The translations under genes were made by a program, and so were the position numbers. A stretch of DNA of 64,000 nt from Acorus gramineus (Eukaryota; Streptophyta; Magnoliopsida; Acorales; Acoraceae), in contig JAUJYN010000027.1 of assembly GCA_030737835.1 (NCBI GenBank), positions 930,001-994,000 of the forward strand, read 5' to 3'. Of the stretch, positions 24,224-34,572 are shown piece after piece. The notes below the pieces were generated by a model that ran no database searches, was not told the DNA's origin, and saw only the letters and a program-made list of their open reading frames with translations. Each line of letters begins with the position of its first letter. The first letter of the stretch is position 1.

Positions 24224-27200
24224 TGTTATATATGTGTCACTTTTAGCCTGCTGGTAACCGTTGGAGCGTTCTGGTAGTTTTTCATTTTTTTTCGGTTTTC
24301 AATCGGTACCGCTAATTTTTGGACTGTTAGCTATCGTCCTGAGTTAGAGGACTCCGATTGAAAATCTAACTGCATATTTGGTGTCCTGGTGCCATTTTAG
24401 GCCTCTCACGAAAATTTCGTTGAATTCTGGTAACGTTTCCGAAATTTCACAGTTCCGGGGCGTATCTGGGTTTTTAAGTCGCTTGCTATATAAGTGGAAT
24501 CTAAAAAGTGTTTAGCACTGTTCATCATCTTCCTCCCCAAGCCCTCTCTCTCCTCTCCTCCGTTTTTCTTGCTTTTGAGGCCCTTAGACCCCTCAAAGCT
24601 TAAAAGTTAAAACCTAGTCCCGATCTACACCCCGGTGGTTTCAAATCCCTTTTCCGGTGAGATTTGCCCCTCCGTCCGCCCTCTCTTCTCCTCTGTTTTG
24701 GCCCATCTCGTTGGTGGAGGTAGATCCGGGCGTTGGAAGCCCTTTGGGAGAGGTTTCGGTGCGCGGAGGGCAACCGGATTTCCCTTCCTCCCCTTGGTAA
24801 GCCTCTTTTTCCTCTCTTTCTTGCTTGGATGTATGCTAGGAGGGTGGAAATGGGGTTGGGTGGAGGTTGGCGGCGGTGGGTGGCCGTCGGGGGCTGTGGG
24901 AGGTGGTCGGAGGCTGTGGTGGTGGTCGGAGGTGGGTGGAAGAGGAGCTCGGGCTGGCAGGCTTGCAGCTCGGGCTGGCAGGCTGCTGTCTCGGGCAGGG
25001 CAGCAGCACAGGGTGGTGCAGGCGAAGTAGCTGGCGCGGGCGCGCGGCGGCGTGCACACGTGCGTGCGCTCGGGCGGTGCTGGGGGCCAGCAGGGCTGGG
25101 CGTGCGCGCTGGGCAGGCTGGCAGGGTTAGCTCGGGTAGGCTGGGAGCAGGTGCACCAGTTTGCCGGGCGCGCGAGCGCGTGCGCGCGGGTGCGCGCGCG
25201 GGCGTGCGCTCGAAGGGTGCAGGGAGATGCGTGCGGGTAGGCTAGCTGGGCTGTGCGCGCTGGCAGGCCGGGCGAGCAGGCTGGGCGCACAGGCGAGCAG
25301 GGCAGGGGCGCTCGGGCATCAGGCGGGCAGTGCCTCGGGCGTGCAGGCGAGCGGTGCTCGGGCCACTCGGCGACGCGCGCAGGCAGGCAACGCGGGCAGT
25401 AACGTGGGCAGGCTGGCAGCGCGCTGGGTGCGTGTTGTGCAGGCGTGCGCGTGGGCGCTGGGTGAGGGTCCCGCGTGCTGGGCGCAAAACGCTGGGCGCT
25501 GGGTCGCGGGTACCGGGTGCTGGCCGAGGGTGCTGGGCGCTGGGCGCTGGGGCGCTGGGCGTTGGGCACCGCTGTGGGGCATGCGCGCGGGGCGGAGCTG
25601 GTGGTGCGCGCGGGGTGCGCGCGGGGCGGAGCTGGCAGTGCGCGCGGGGCGAGGCGCTGGGCGCGCGGGGCGTGCGGTGTGCTCGTGTGGTGTGCGCGGG
25701 GAGCGCGGGGGTGCGCGCGGGCTGCTGCGGCGGGGCACAGTGGGCGCGGTGCACCGGGTGGCTCGGCTGCGGGTCTAGGGCGGCGGGCAGGGGCCCGGCG
25801 GCACCTAGGCGGGCAGGCTGAGGCGCGGCGGCGCACCCGAGGGGTCGGGTGGCCGTGCGGGTGGTTGCCGGTGGTGCGGGAGTGAGCCGGAGTGCTCGGG
25901 CTAGCGTGCGTACGTGCCGTATGTACGTTTGCCCGAGTATGGGGTATTTTTAGAGTATGTTTAATGTATTTTTTTGGGTATTTTGGGGTAATTGTGGATT
26001 TTACTCACCGTATAAATGCCTGTCTTGCAGATCTTGACGGACGGTCGCGCGACGACCCGGATTGCAGTGAGTGGGACAATCCAACCTAGTAGAGAGGTGT
26101 TATACGCACTTGGGCGTATACCGACCTCTCCTGGGGCACCATGGATAGATATTGGCATGTGTAATATGTATATCATGCGAGCATGATTTAATTGTAGAAT
26201 GCATGTTACCCTAGACTTTGCATGTTAGGGACTTGCACCCTTAGGATATGTGTATGAGCCATGCAGCATGTCCCCTGGTTCCATGCTAGGAAGCCCGACC
26301 GATGCATGTGCCCTACTAGTTTATTTGTTAAATTAAATGCTAGTATTTGTTAAATTGCATGTTATAGTGAATATTATAGGGGAGGGGCCTTGCGAGGACA
26401 ACGGTGAGACCCGGGTTAGGGTACACCGTGTTCCTTGTTTGGTTGTCGGGGTGTCCTATAACGGGAACTCACGCTGCCCTCCCGAGTTTCTTTCCCCAAC
26501 GATATTCCACCCTGTTATAACCTTATGCATGTTCCCCGCATCGTAGTTATGCGCCCTGGTGGGTTCTGAGGAATTCAGAACATTAGTGTTGTTATGATGT
26601 GTTGTCTGCGGATCCGAGTGGATCATATGCGATGGATAGGCTGTTCTGTTCCCTTCGTTGGATCCGTGTAGAGACTACCTCAGCGTTAGACAGGTTGTCC
26701 CGTGCAGGGGCTCCCAGTAGTAGGCGCCTCCTGATCTGGTAGAAGGACTGTGCTGAACGTGGGAGTGGCCAAACGACCTACGGAGTGAGGAGAGACTATC
26801 GGTGGACCAAGGGTGACCAACAGCCTAGTCAGTCCCAAGAGCCTAGGTCACCTGTTGAGGGTGAGGGTGAGGGTATGGTGGGCCGGCGATGTGGCGACCC
26901 ACTGGATTGTAAGTCCCAATATCCTTGGTCACCCCTTGAGGGGTGAGGGTGAGGGTGTGGCGGGTTGGCGGAAGCGACCCGCTGGTTTTGTGTAGCCAGT
27001 CCCAATATCCTTGGTCACCCATTGAGGGTGAGGGTGAGGGTGTAGTGGGTTAGCGTTAGCAACCCACTAGTTGAGGAATTGTTGTTATTTGTGGCTATGG
27101 TAATGTGGTTGTGGATGTTAAGAATTATCTGGTTGGGGTCAATATTGTCTGTGATGCATGGGTTGTGCCGTTCACTGAGCGTGTGGCTCACCCCTCGCAT

Positions 27201-27608
27201 AATATTTTTCTTCAGTGTCATCTGAGTCGGATCTGGAGGAGGAGCTCCCCGAGGGACTTCATCAGTAGCGGAGTAGCGCCACGTCCCGCGAGTATCAGAG
27301 GCTATCAGCATCCCTTGTGCTTGTATGTATTATTTTCCGTGCTTGGGCACGCGTTTGTGTTGTATTTGGATGTCTTTGTATGTATATTGGCTCTCACAGG
27401 ACATGTGATTATGTATGGAGTCTGTAATGTGTTTTGATTACAGATTCAGTCTTTAGCTTCCGCATTTGGTGTATATATCATGTCAGCCCTGCTTTTGTTG
27501 TCTGTGTGTCGTTCTGGTTGCTTGTGTATGATATATTATTGACCTCCTGTGTAGATTCTGATATTTTATATACACTTGCCGCGTCTCGGGGACGCCCGGG
27601 GCGTGACA
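24224..27608 (+). mobile_element. Solo LTR, subfamily 3, complete (3.4 kb)
   Basis: It starts TGTTATATATG and ends GGGGCGTGACA with C-runs on both sides, consistent with a CCCCC target duplication in a poly-C target (24219-24223 and 27609-27613). Features in order: TATA-like TATATAAG at 24487-24494, donor-like TTG|GTAAGC at 24797, CpG-dense block (about 25010-25910), acceptor CTTGCAG at 26030, 36-nt microexon (26031-26066), a captured roughly 120-bp module (about 26383-26490), (GGGTGA)n repeats (about 26845-27050) and an acceptor TTCTTCAG at 27215. No internal coding region is present. Confidence 0.9.
26031..26066 (+). other. Candidate 36-nt microexon in the subfamily 3 LTR
   Basis: It is bounded by TGTCTTGCAG and GTGAGTGGG, with a TACTCACC branch-like element about 30 nt upstream. 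Joined to the next candidate exon (27216 onward) it stays open to a TAG at 27266-27268, and the junction makes an ATG. Splicing and translation are inferred only. Confidence 0.4.
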
Positions 27609-27870
27609 CCCCCCCCCCCCCCCCAAATGAGAACTTTTCTCTCCCTCTCCCTATGTCTCCCTCTTTTTTTTGGCTCTCTTTCTCTCTTTCACATACTCCC
27701 CAAGTGTTTGATTTTATGCCAAGGAGAAGAAGATGGAGCAAGAAGAGGAGGTGCAAGTGCAAGACTAGGTGAGTGTGTGTGCTTGTGTTATTGATTGTTT
27801 CTCTTCCCACTCCTCCTCCCATGGTGGATCCCTGATTTTTCCCCTCTCCCTCTCCCTCTGTCCTTCACGA

Positions 27871-28180
27871 GGGAGCATTTTGAGGTTCATCCTGGACGCC
27901 CATGGTATCCAATACTTCAAATTAGCTACACGTCAGAGTGGTTGGATGACAGAGAGCCTAGCCAAGACATTGGTTTGATGGTTTAGTTCGCATTGTGATG
28001 CTCCGTGTGAGTTATGAGTGTGCACCTGCAGTTGAGGTGAGGGTAAACTCTGGGTGTCCTTCACGAGGGAGCGTTTTCGAGGTTCATCTTGGACGCCCAC
28101 GGTATCCGATATTTCAAATCGACTACACATCAGAGTGGTTGGATGATGGAGAGCCTTAGCCAAGATTGTGGGTTTGACGA
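27871..28180 (+). repeat. Direct repeat of about 115 bp, two copies 188 bp apart
   Basis: Both copies start TCCTTCACGAGGGAGC (27871 and 28059) and run through a GGACGCCCA-GGTATCC core to GAGAGCCT. They differ at scattered positions, so the duplication is not recent. Confidence 0.85.
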
Positions 28181-28383
28181 CCATGTTCGCAAAGTGATGG
28201 TGTCTAGGGCGGGATCCATTGATGCGGTTGTGTTGCGGTCAGGCTTTGATGGATTTAACGGGTGGAGTGGTACTTCTGTGTTGGCCAAGCTGATGAATTT
28301 GCATAAATGGATCGCCTAAGAGAAGTCAATGAGCGGCAGGAGGAACTGTGAGGCATTTGTGTGTAGTGGCATTTCAGTCACTA

Positions 28384-28385
<2 letters not shown>

Positions 28386-28468
<83 letters not shown>
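28386..28468. repeat. (AT)n microsatellite, about 83 bp
   Basis: This is an uninterrupted AT dinucleotide run. Apparent Tyr/Ile-rich frames across it on both strands are artefacts of the repeat. Confidence 0.98.
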
Positions 28469-28469
<1 letters not shown>

Positions 28470-29429
28470 CTTTGCTAACATGGGATGGATCCCCTCCCCT
28501 GTGGTATGGGACACAAATGGATCTATCTTTGTGTTAGGGACATAATAAGGTAAGTGTGAGTTGGCCTCCTGTGGTATGAGATGCAGGCTGGTCGGCTTAT
28601 ACTTGATAGTCATTTATGTATATTTTATGGATGTATTGGGAATTGTATTGTGAGTTGCCTTGTGGTTAGGTTCATTCACTAGGCCTTCACCGGCTTACAC
28701 CCTATTTTTATGGGTTTCATCCAGGTGATTCGTAGGATCGGTGAGTTAGGTGTTGTTGAAGGTTTTGTGTGCCTCTCGGTGATTTGGTGAGCCTGTCAGC
28801 TTCCTGTTGTTTTTCGTACCAGGTGTTTTGTTATTATTAATATGTATTTGGCTTTATTTGTAATTATGACTTATGTTCACACAGGACGGTGATTGTATAT
28901 TCTTTTGAGGGCTACTATTATCAGTTCCATGGCCTTGCATTGTTCATTTATTTACTCATATACCCTTCCATTGTCGTCTATTTACTTCAATAATTTATTC
29001 TTTATGATTTATTTTGATTATGATATACTCGGTATCGTCCACGTGTCACCCCTTGAGGACGGCCGCTCCTAGGGCGTGACGCTACCGTTGAGGGAGAGCC
29101 AACATCGTTTGATGATTTGGAGATCATCCAACAGGTCCTAGGACATCGGTGAGGATACCGATGTGGATTTGGCTGGGGCTCACGATCTTAACCAATTATG
29201 GTGAGTATAGCGAAAACAACAGTGTCATCAGTTGCGGCTAGCGAGTTGGAGAGATTGTGAGAGCAGTTGAGTCTCTTATTATTATATGTTCTTTTAAAGA
29301 TATTATAACATTTGTAATTTATACAATTAGTTTTTATTAAAAATATCGATTATCTTTATTATTATTGTCATCATTAAAATATTTATTCAATTGTAATACA
29401 AAAGTATTTTTTTAAAAAGGGTTCTTTTT

Positions 29430-29880
29430 TATGAAAATGTGACCTTTTCCTGTGAAATATTTCGCAGGGAAAGGTCTATTTTATTTTTTATTAAGTTTAT
29501 CCACTTTAGCTGTGAAATATTTTGGTCACAAAAGATAACCTTTTGCTACGACAATAAAATTTTGCAGCAAAATGGGACACTTTACAATGAAAATAGTTTC
29601 ACCGCAACGGGTGATATTTTACAACAACATTTATTTCGTCGCAAAAGGTACCCTTTTGTTGCGAATATCGACGCAAAAAGATAGCTTTTTCTATAAAATT
29701 ATTTTCGTTCCAAAAGGTGACTGTTTGCGACGAATGGGGACCTTTTTTGCAATGAAAATAATTTCGGAGCAAAAGATTTTCATAAATGAGGCATCTACAA
29801 CGTTAATAGCAACGAAATTATTTCGTCGAGACAAACCTTTTACTGTGAAATTATGACTGTTCGCTACGAAATATTTCTAT
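29430..29880. repeat. Cluster of degenerate CGTCGCAAAAGGT-type short repeats
   Basis: Imperfect units combining TTTCGTCGCAAAAGGT, TGCGACGAA and GAAATATTTCG recur in both orientations every 40-60 bp. Such arrays resemble subterminal repeats of plant DNA transposons (CACTA type). No CACTA terminus or target duplication was found, so the class is uncertain. The preceding stretch 29082-29430 shows nothing identifiable. Confidence 0.45.
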
Positions 29881-30776
29881 TAAGTCAAACGTGGAATTTA
29901 GTTTCATTTTGTTAATAAATGTTATCCAAGTAAAATAAATTTCATTGGTATTCAAATTACAAAAAATCAAACGGAGCCTAAATTTGGATCTCATCTGTTT
30001 ATATAATAAAAAAATTCAAATGTCTGCATGCTACAATCATGGTTAAAACATAGCATTTTCCTACTTTTCATTTGAAAATTATAAGCAAATGATATTGTGA
30101 AACTACGGATTGGACTTTGAGTAAGCGTTTGTTTGTTCTGGTTACTTGAATTGCCTAATATGAAAATCGATAGATATTTTTTTTATTTTTTATTTTTGAT
30201 TTTTTGGTGGAAAGATTCCAAAAATCGGTAATGGAAGGGATATTTTGAAAGAAAGATATACAACGTGGATATTGTGCGAAGGGCACGCAACATCAAATTT
30301 GGGTTAAATTCTTGCATGTTCTCATAACGTGTCAGCGCTTAGGTAGATCCTTTTGTGAGGCCAAATGGCAGCCTACATGAACTAGTAGTGTTTAACATTT
30401 TTCTTTTAGCCCGTTTAATAAAAGGTTTGAACAATTTTTTAATTTGTAAGGAGATGTTTTTGTCTAACCAATTTTAAAATAAAAAAAATAAAACAAAAAA
30501 AAATATAAATTTATATAAAAAATATTCAAAATCTAATTTTTTTTTCAAAAGCCGTAAAAAAACTTACAGGGAACGCTCACAAAAACGGCGGAGTATTGCA
30601 TTGGCGTGAAAATATCTGTCAGAGCGGGTTCTTTTGCTCCATCCACGTACAGTGAGCGCTCACAAAAACAGCGGGTTTAAACTTTTAAAGGTCCCCTCCC
30701 CCTCCTCTCAATCTGAGGGCATTACAGTAAAGATACGCATCGCCCCATATATCCCCAACCCCCAAAATTATCACCA
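29881..30776. promoter_or_regulatory. AT-rich upstream region of the DREB-type gene
   Basis: No coding sequence was found. Two imperfect copies of a motif of about 26 bp (core CGCTCACAAAAAC-GCGG) lie at 30566-30591 and 30649-30674, about 85-190 bp upstream of the TATA box. The second contains the palindrome GAGCGCTC. Confidence 0.4.
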
Positions 30777-30783
30777 TATAAAT
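30777..30783 (+). promoter_or_regulatory. TATA box of the DREB-type gene
   Basis: TATAAAT lies 73 bp upstream of the ATG, leaving a 5' UTR of roughly 40-45 nt if transcription starts about 30 bp downstream, a normal plant spacing. Confidence 0.65.
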
Positions 30784-30855
30784 TGCTTCAAACTACCAAC
30801 GCCAGTCACAGCTAGCTTTTGTTCATCAAAGCATAAAAAAAAATAAAAACTAAAA

Positions 30856-31419
30856 ATGGACGTCAAGAATCAACTCCTGTGCTCCGCTTCCGGAAACGCG
30901 CCTCTCAAATCCGAGGCCCCGAAGACGAGCGCGGGGGGAGCTCGGCACCCGGTCTTTAGGGGAGTCCGAAAGAGGAGGTGGGGGAAATGGGTGTCCGAGA
31001 TCAGAGAGCCCCGCAAGAAGTCGCGGATCTGGCTAGGCTCCTTCCCGACGCCCGAGATGGCAGCCAAGGCCTATGACGTGGCGGCTCTCTGTTTGAGAGG
31101 ACGACAGAAGGCCGTCCTCAACTTCCCCGACGACGCCGACCTCCTCCCCCGCCCCTCCTCCTCCACTCCAAAAGACATCCAAGCGGCTGCGGCGGCGGCT
31201 GCGGCTGCGGTTTTGGAGACGAAGGAGATCTGTAGCCCTCCCTCTCCTTCTTCTTACTCTTCGTGTTCTTCTACAATGGACGGTTGCGATGACTTCTGGG
31301 GTGATATTATGATGAACGGTGGGATCTCGCCAGTTGTGCATGAGGAGATCGTAGAGGAATGTTCTCTCTGGAACTGGGACTCAACCACGTGGAACGCCTC
31401 CAATTCTTCCATAATATAA
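30856..31419 (+). CDS. AP2/ERF-domain transcription factor, DREB subfamily (A-4/TINY-like), 187 aa
   Basis: This is a single-exon gene encoding a nuclear DNA-binding regulator. One AP2 domain spans residues about 33-91 ([10 protein letters not shown] to LNFPDD), with the WVSEIREP strand and the [20 protein letters not shown] helix. Val46 and Glu51 correspond to domain positions 14 and 19, the DREB signature linked to DRE/CRT (CCGAC) binding. After the domain come [13 protein letters not shown] and an alanine run, typical of A-4 members, then a Ser-rich stretch and an acidic C-terminus ending in an LWNW motif that recalls the LWSY-type tail of DREBs. There is no DREB1-type signature after the domain, so CBF is unlikely. 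The start is chosen at the first ATG (context AAAATGG) after the TATA box. Oddities are KAYDVAAL for the usual RAHDVAAL and one extra residue in [14 protein letters not shown] is high compared with the AT-rich flanks. The frame is intact and it is probably functional. The exact target and stimulus are unknown. Confidence 0.94.
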   Translation: MDVKNQLLCSASGNAPLKSEAPKTSAGGARHPVFRGVRKRRWGKWVSEIREPRKKSRIWLGSFPTPEMAAKAYDVAALCLRGRQKAVLNFPDDADLLPRPSSSTPKDIQAAAAAAAAAVLETKEICSPPSPSSYSSCSSTMDGCDDFWGDIMMNGGISPVVHEEIVEECSLWNWDSTTWNASNSSII

Positions 31420-31480
31420 TATAATGGATTGTCTTCCTATATATGTGTGTGTACCGGTTGCTATGAATGGGAAAAATGTG

Positions 31481-31486
31481 AATAAA
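31481..31486 (+). terminator. Polyadenylation signal of the DREB-type gene
   Basis: AATAAA lies 61 bp after the stop codon, followed by T-rich sequence. This is a reasonable plant near-upstream element. Confidence 0.55.
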
Positions 31487-32538
31487 GAGCGCATTCGACT
31501 TGTTTGTTTTAGCATTCATTTCTGTTCCCCTTAATTATATGCTTTAAACTACACTGGAGAGAAAAGATTTTGAAGGGGTGTGGCATAGGATGTGCATTTT
31601 GGGTGAAAGGAGAAGTGTTGATTTCTGGTTAATTATTTTCATAATTTTTCCAGTGAAATTTATTAAATTGAAATTATTTCTTTAATTTGAATAATTTAAC
31701 CCCGGAAAGTAATTATGTTGGTTCAGGACAAAAGAAGTAAATTATCTGTACACTAAAAAGTAATATTAGTTCACAAAATATTTGAATAAGTTTAGTTTAT
31801 ACATGACACTATTCTAGTTAGCCATAGAGTACTGTTAATCTAGTGATCTAGCTAATTACATGTAACTTATTTTTTAACCAAATAAAATTTAAAACCAATG
31901 TGAATCCTATTGTGTTTGAGATGTCTGCTTTTGAAGGAGTACGTACTGTAGTTTTGGGTCAAATTTTAATTAAATTTTGAGTTTTAAATCTTTTCCAATC
32001 TTGTTATCATCTGACCGTGAAAATGCTAGAACTCGACTTTTTATTCTTATCGTTTCTGTAAAGCCATGATATCGATCTGGGCTCTTCATTGAGAAGATTT
32101 AATGTCTATATTGTTCGTATAGTCAGGTTCACAAATTAAATGTTGAAGAGATCAACGGCTAGGGTTATGGGTTGGAACTTGCAACGTGGACATATATAGT
32201 TGGTTTGCTCCCTCGTGTATAATGTGGTACAAGAGACGTCTCGGTCACCTTTAGCTGTCCTGTTATCGTGGCCCATCATTATGGGATCTGACACTGTGGA
32301 CCCGTACTGTGACCCGGACGCCGCACCGACTCCCCACGGAAAAAAAAATCGAGTGGCTCGATTCGAGCTTCTCATATTTGTAAGTAAATCTTTTTTAAAT
32401 AGATTTTATTATAAAAATACATTTAGATTTTTTTTTATAAGTACGAGTCTTTAAATAAATAAATTTATCTAATTTTTTTTTATTTTTTAAATAGCATTCT
32501 TTTAATAAACATACCCTTATCTCGTGTATATATGGGGT
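31487..32538. other. AT-rich intergenic region
   Basis: Only short non-conserved frames occur. I see no gene, RNA or repeat I can support. Confidence 0.6.
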
Positions 32539-32547
32539 TTAAATTTT

Positions 32548-32821
32548 GAGTTTTTTATTTTTAAATTCCCACAAACCATAATATTTAGTGATCGATCACT
32601 CACTTCTTCGTATTTAGGTTTTAGTCTCCAGATTTAAAAGATAATTCCTTTTTAGTCCTCATCAGGGACTAAAAAGAAAACTAAATAATTTATTGATAGG
32701 TCCCTCTCAGGGACTACAAAAGCATTATCCTTTAAATCTGGGGACTAAAACACAAATACGAGGAAGCGAGGGATCAATCACTAAATATGATAGTTTGTAG
32801 GGACTTAAAAATAAAAAACCC
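32548..32821. mobile_element. MITE 1 (274 bp, long TIRs, 9-bp TSD, Mutator-like)
   Basis: Inverted repeats of about 120-130 bp nearly fill the element: GAGTTTTTTATTTTTAA at the left against the reverse complement of TTAAAAATAAAAAACCC at the right, with matching internal AGGTTTTAGTC-C-AGATTTAAA segments. It is flanked by identical 9-bp direct repeats TTAAATTTT (32539-32547 and 32822-32830). A 9-bp duplication points to the Mutator superfamily. There is no coding capacity. Confidence 0.9.
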
Positions 32822-33216
32822 TTAAATTTTTAATTTTTTTTAAGATTTAGGATTTAGAGGATTTATGTGAATATGTGAAAAAACAATGGATTTTCATATT
32901 CTTTTTATATTTGCATTTATTTTTTATTAGAATATGTTAATTAGGGTTTTGTAGGGGGAGACAGATAGGGTGGGGGAGAAGATTTAATGTGAGAGGGGTT
33001 TGCTTATTGTTAACATATGATTTTAATATATGAGAGGCTTGTAAATTAAATGATTAAAATGTGAGGTACTTACTTATAAGAGGGGCTTACTTACAATTTA
33101 GAGGGACTCAAATAAAACCACTAAAAAAATCTGCTGAAAATGTCCTCAACGGAGTGGATTTTCATTGGGTATGCCCTCAACCATTGCCACATAGGCTATT
33201 AGCAAGTTTTAAAAAA

Positions 33217-33485
33217 GGAATTTTTATTTTTTACTCCTTGTAAAGTATATAATTTAGTGATTGATCTCTCACTTCTTCATATTTCAGTTTAAGTACCTAA
33301 ATTTAAATGGTATGTTTCTTATTAGTACATGAGAGGGACCTCTTCCTAAACTATTTGGTTTTCTTTTTAGTCCCTGAGAATTATTAAAATGAATATATCC
33401 TTTAATCTAGGAACTTAAATCGAAATATGAAAATATGAGAGATCAATCCCTAAATCATATAATCTAATATAAAAATAAAAATCCC
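33217..33485. mobile_element. MITE 2 (269 bp), diverged relative of MITE 1
   Basis: It has the same foldback plan and recognisable shared segments (TTTAGTGATTGATC-CTCACTTCTTC, GAGAGGGACC, TTTTTAGTCCCTGAGA). It is flanked by identical 9-bp repeats TTTAAAAAA (33208-33216 and 33486-33494). Its arms are more diverged than in MITE 1, suggesting an older insertion. Confidence 0.88.
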
Positions 33486-33494
33486 TTTAAAAAA

Positions 33495-34430
33495 ACACAC
33501 AATCGGGGTCTTTTCATCTTCTTGCAACACCCAAAAAAAAAAAAACAAACACCATGCACGCACATGGGAAAGGTTAAGTTTCTTTTTTTTTTATGTTATT
33601 TTAATTGATTTTTTTTAATTACTTTTCATATTTCAATTGATTACAAAGTATGACATATTGGTATATAAAGACAGCATTCTCACTTGTTTTAAAATTTTAA
33701 AATAATATACTTCATCTAATTAATCCTATATTTCAAAAGATTGAGGTAAATATAATTTTGTTTAGATTTATTTTAAAAATTAAAATTTTTATTTTATTAG
33801 ACAACGAACGAGTTATATTAGACTGCACGCAGAGTTATAAGTTGTAATAGAGACTGTGTAGCAATGCTCAAAACCTCTTAAATGGATATATTAATTGTAT
33901 ATATTTTGTAAAATTAATGAAATTAAAGAGGTAGTTGTTTAGTATCTTTGGTCATTTTTGTTGGATGTCCCTTGATTTGATTAAAAATTTAAGTAAAAAC
34001 TTGATTTAGTATCGGTATGGGTAAATGATTAGAGATTTTTTTTGTTGACTTTTACTCATATTTAAATTTGGATACACATTTGGTTATAAGATTAGAGATG
34101 CTCTAAGAAATATGAATTTTTCTTTTAGACTAGAGTAATCAAATTTACCCTAAATTTACAAACTTTTTGCAATATACAAGGTTATATTTTTCAATTGTTT
34201 TTGAACATTGTCACACAGTCTTTTTTAAAACTACATTTGTAGTCCTATATAACTTGATAGTTATCCAATGAATTGAAAATTTTAATTTTAAAATAGATTC
34301 ATACAATTTGCTAAAACATATATTTCATCTTTTAATATATGAACATCATTAGATTGAGTTTGCTATTTAAAAAAAAAAATCATTATAAATTGTACACAAA
34401 AATTTATTTTCATTTTCCATTTAGCCCATT
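33495..34430. other. AT-rich intergenic region
   Basis: Poly-A/T tracts dominate. No supported gene or repeat boundary was found. Confidence 0.6.
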
Positions 34431-34439
34431 TAAGGGTCA

Positions 34440-34572
34440 TAAAAAATCCCGGCCCGGGACAGTTGGCAGGCCAGGCCTTCCTGGCCGTTTCAGGGTGGGC
34501 CGCGCTCGGGCCACCCGGCCCAGCCTGTGAACCCGCCCGAAGTGGGCCCATTCGGGCTGGCTAGAGGCCCAT
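34440..34572. repeat. GGCCCGGGCC-rich patch
   Basis: Clustered GGCCC/GGGCC words stand in AT-rich DNA. A similar patch at about 47215-47370 lies on the other side of the Tat-lineage element, so they may be parts of one DNA transposon split by it. This end shows no recognisable terminal inverted repeat. Confidence 0.4.

Larger units (their letters stand above)
17968..29081 (+). mobile_element. Element B: truncated Gypsy element of the same family, twice interrupted
   Basis: The 5' LTR survives only as its 3' part (17968-18232 plus 21346-21749). The internal region is 21750-23799. The 3' LTR is 23800-24223 plus 27609-about 29081. Two LTRs of subfamily 3 sit inside it (18233-21345 minus and 24224-27608 plus). 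The LTR end at 29080 reads GGGCGTGAC followed by G rather than A. No outer target duplication can be tested because the 5' end is lost. Confidence 0.7.
27609..29081 (+). repeat. Rest of the 3' LTR of element B (divergent LTR subfamily 4)
   Basis: After the 16-base C-run the sequence resumes with a CT-rich tract, then a duplicated segment (27871-28180), an (AT)n run, and LTR-end features shared with the family: ACACAGGACGGTGATTGTATA near 28880 and a GAGGACGGCCGC...GGGCGTGAC end. The two duplicated segments share an ORF-like stretch (ILDAHGI-YFK, then SGWM-ESL) that I do not recognise. A frame running to 28319 has no identifiable domain. Confidence 0.55.

Noticed and set aside
24625-25836. A 403-codon minus-strand open frame, the longest in the window
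   Set aside because: It lies in the CpG-dense LTR block, where several frames on both strands are open. The product is low-complexity Arg/Pro/Ala, not conserved in frame in the other LTR copies, and has no motif.
28348-28613. Tyr/Ile-repeat proteins on both strands
   Set aside because: These are translations of an (AT)n microsatellite.
33061-33243. Short open frame ending inside MITE 2
   Set aside because: It crosses the MITE boundary and has no recognisable motif.
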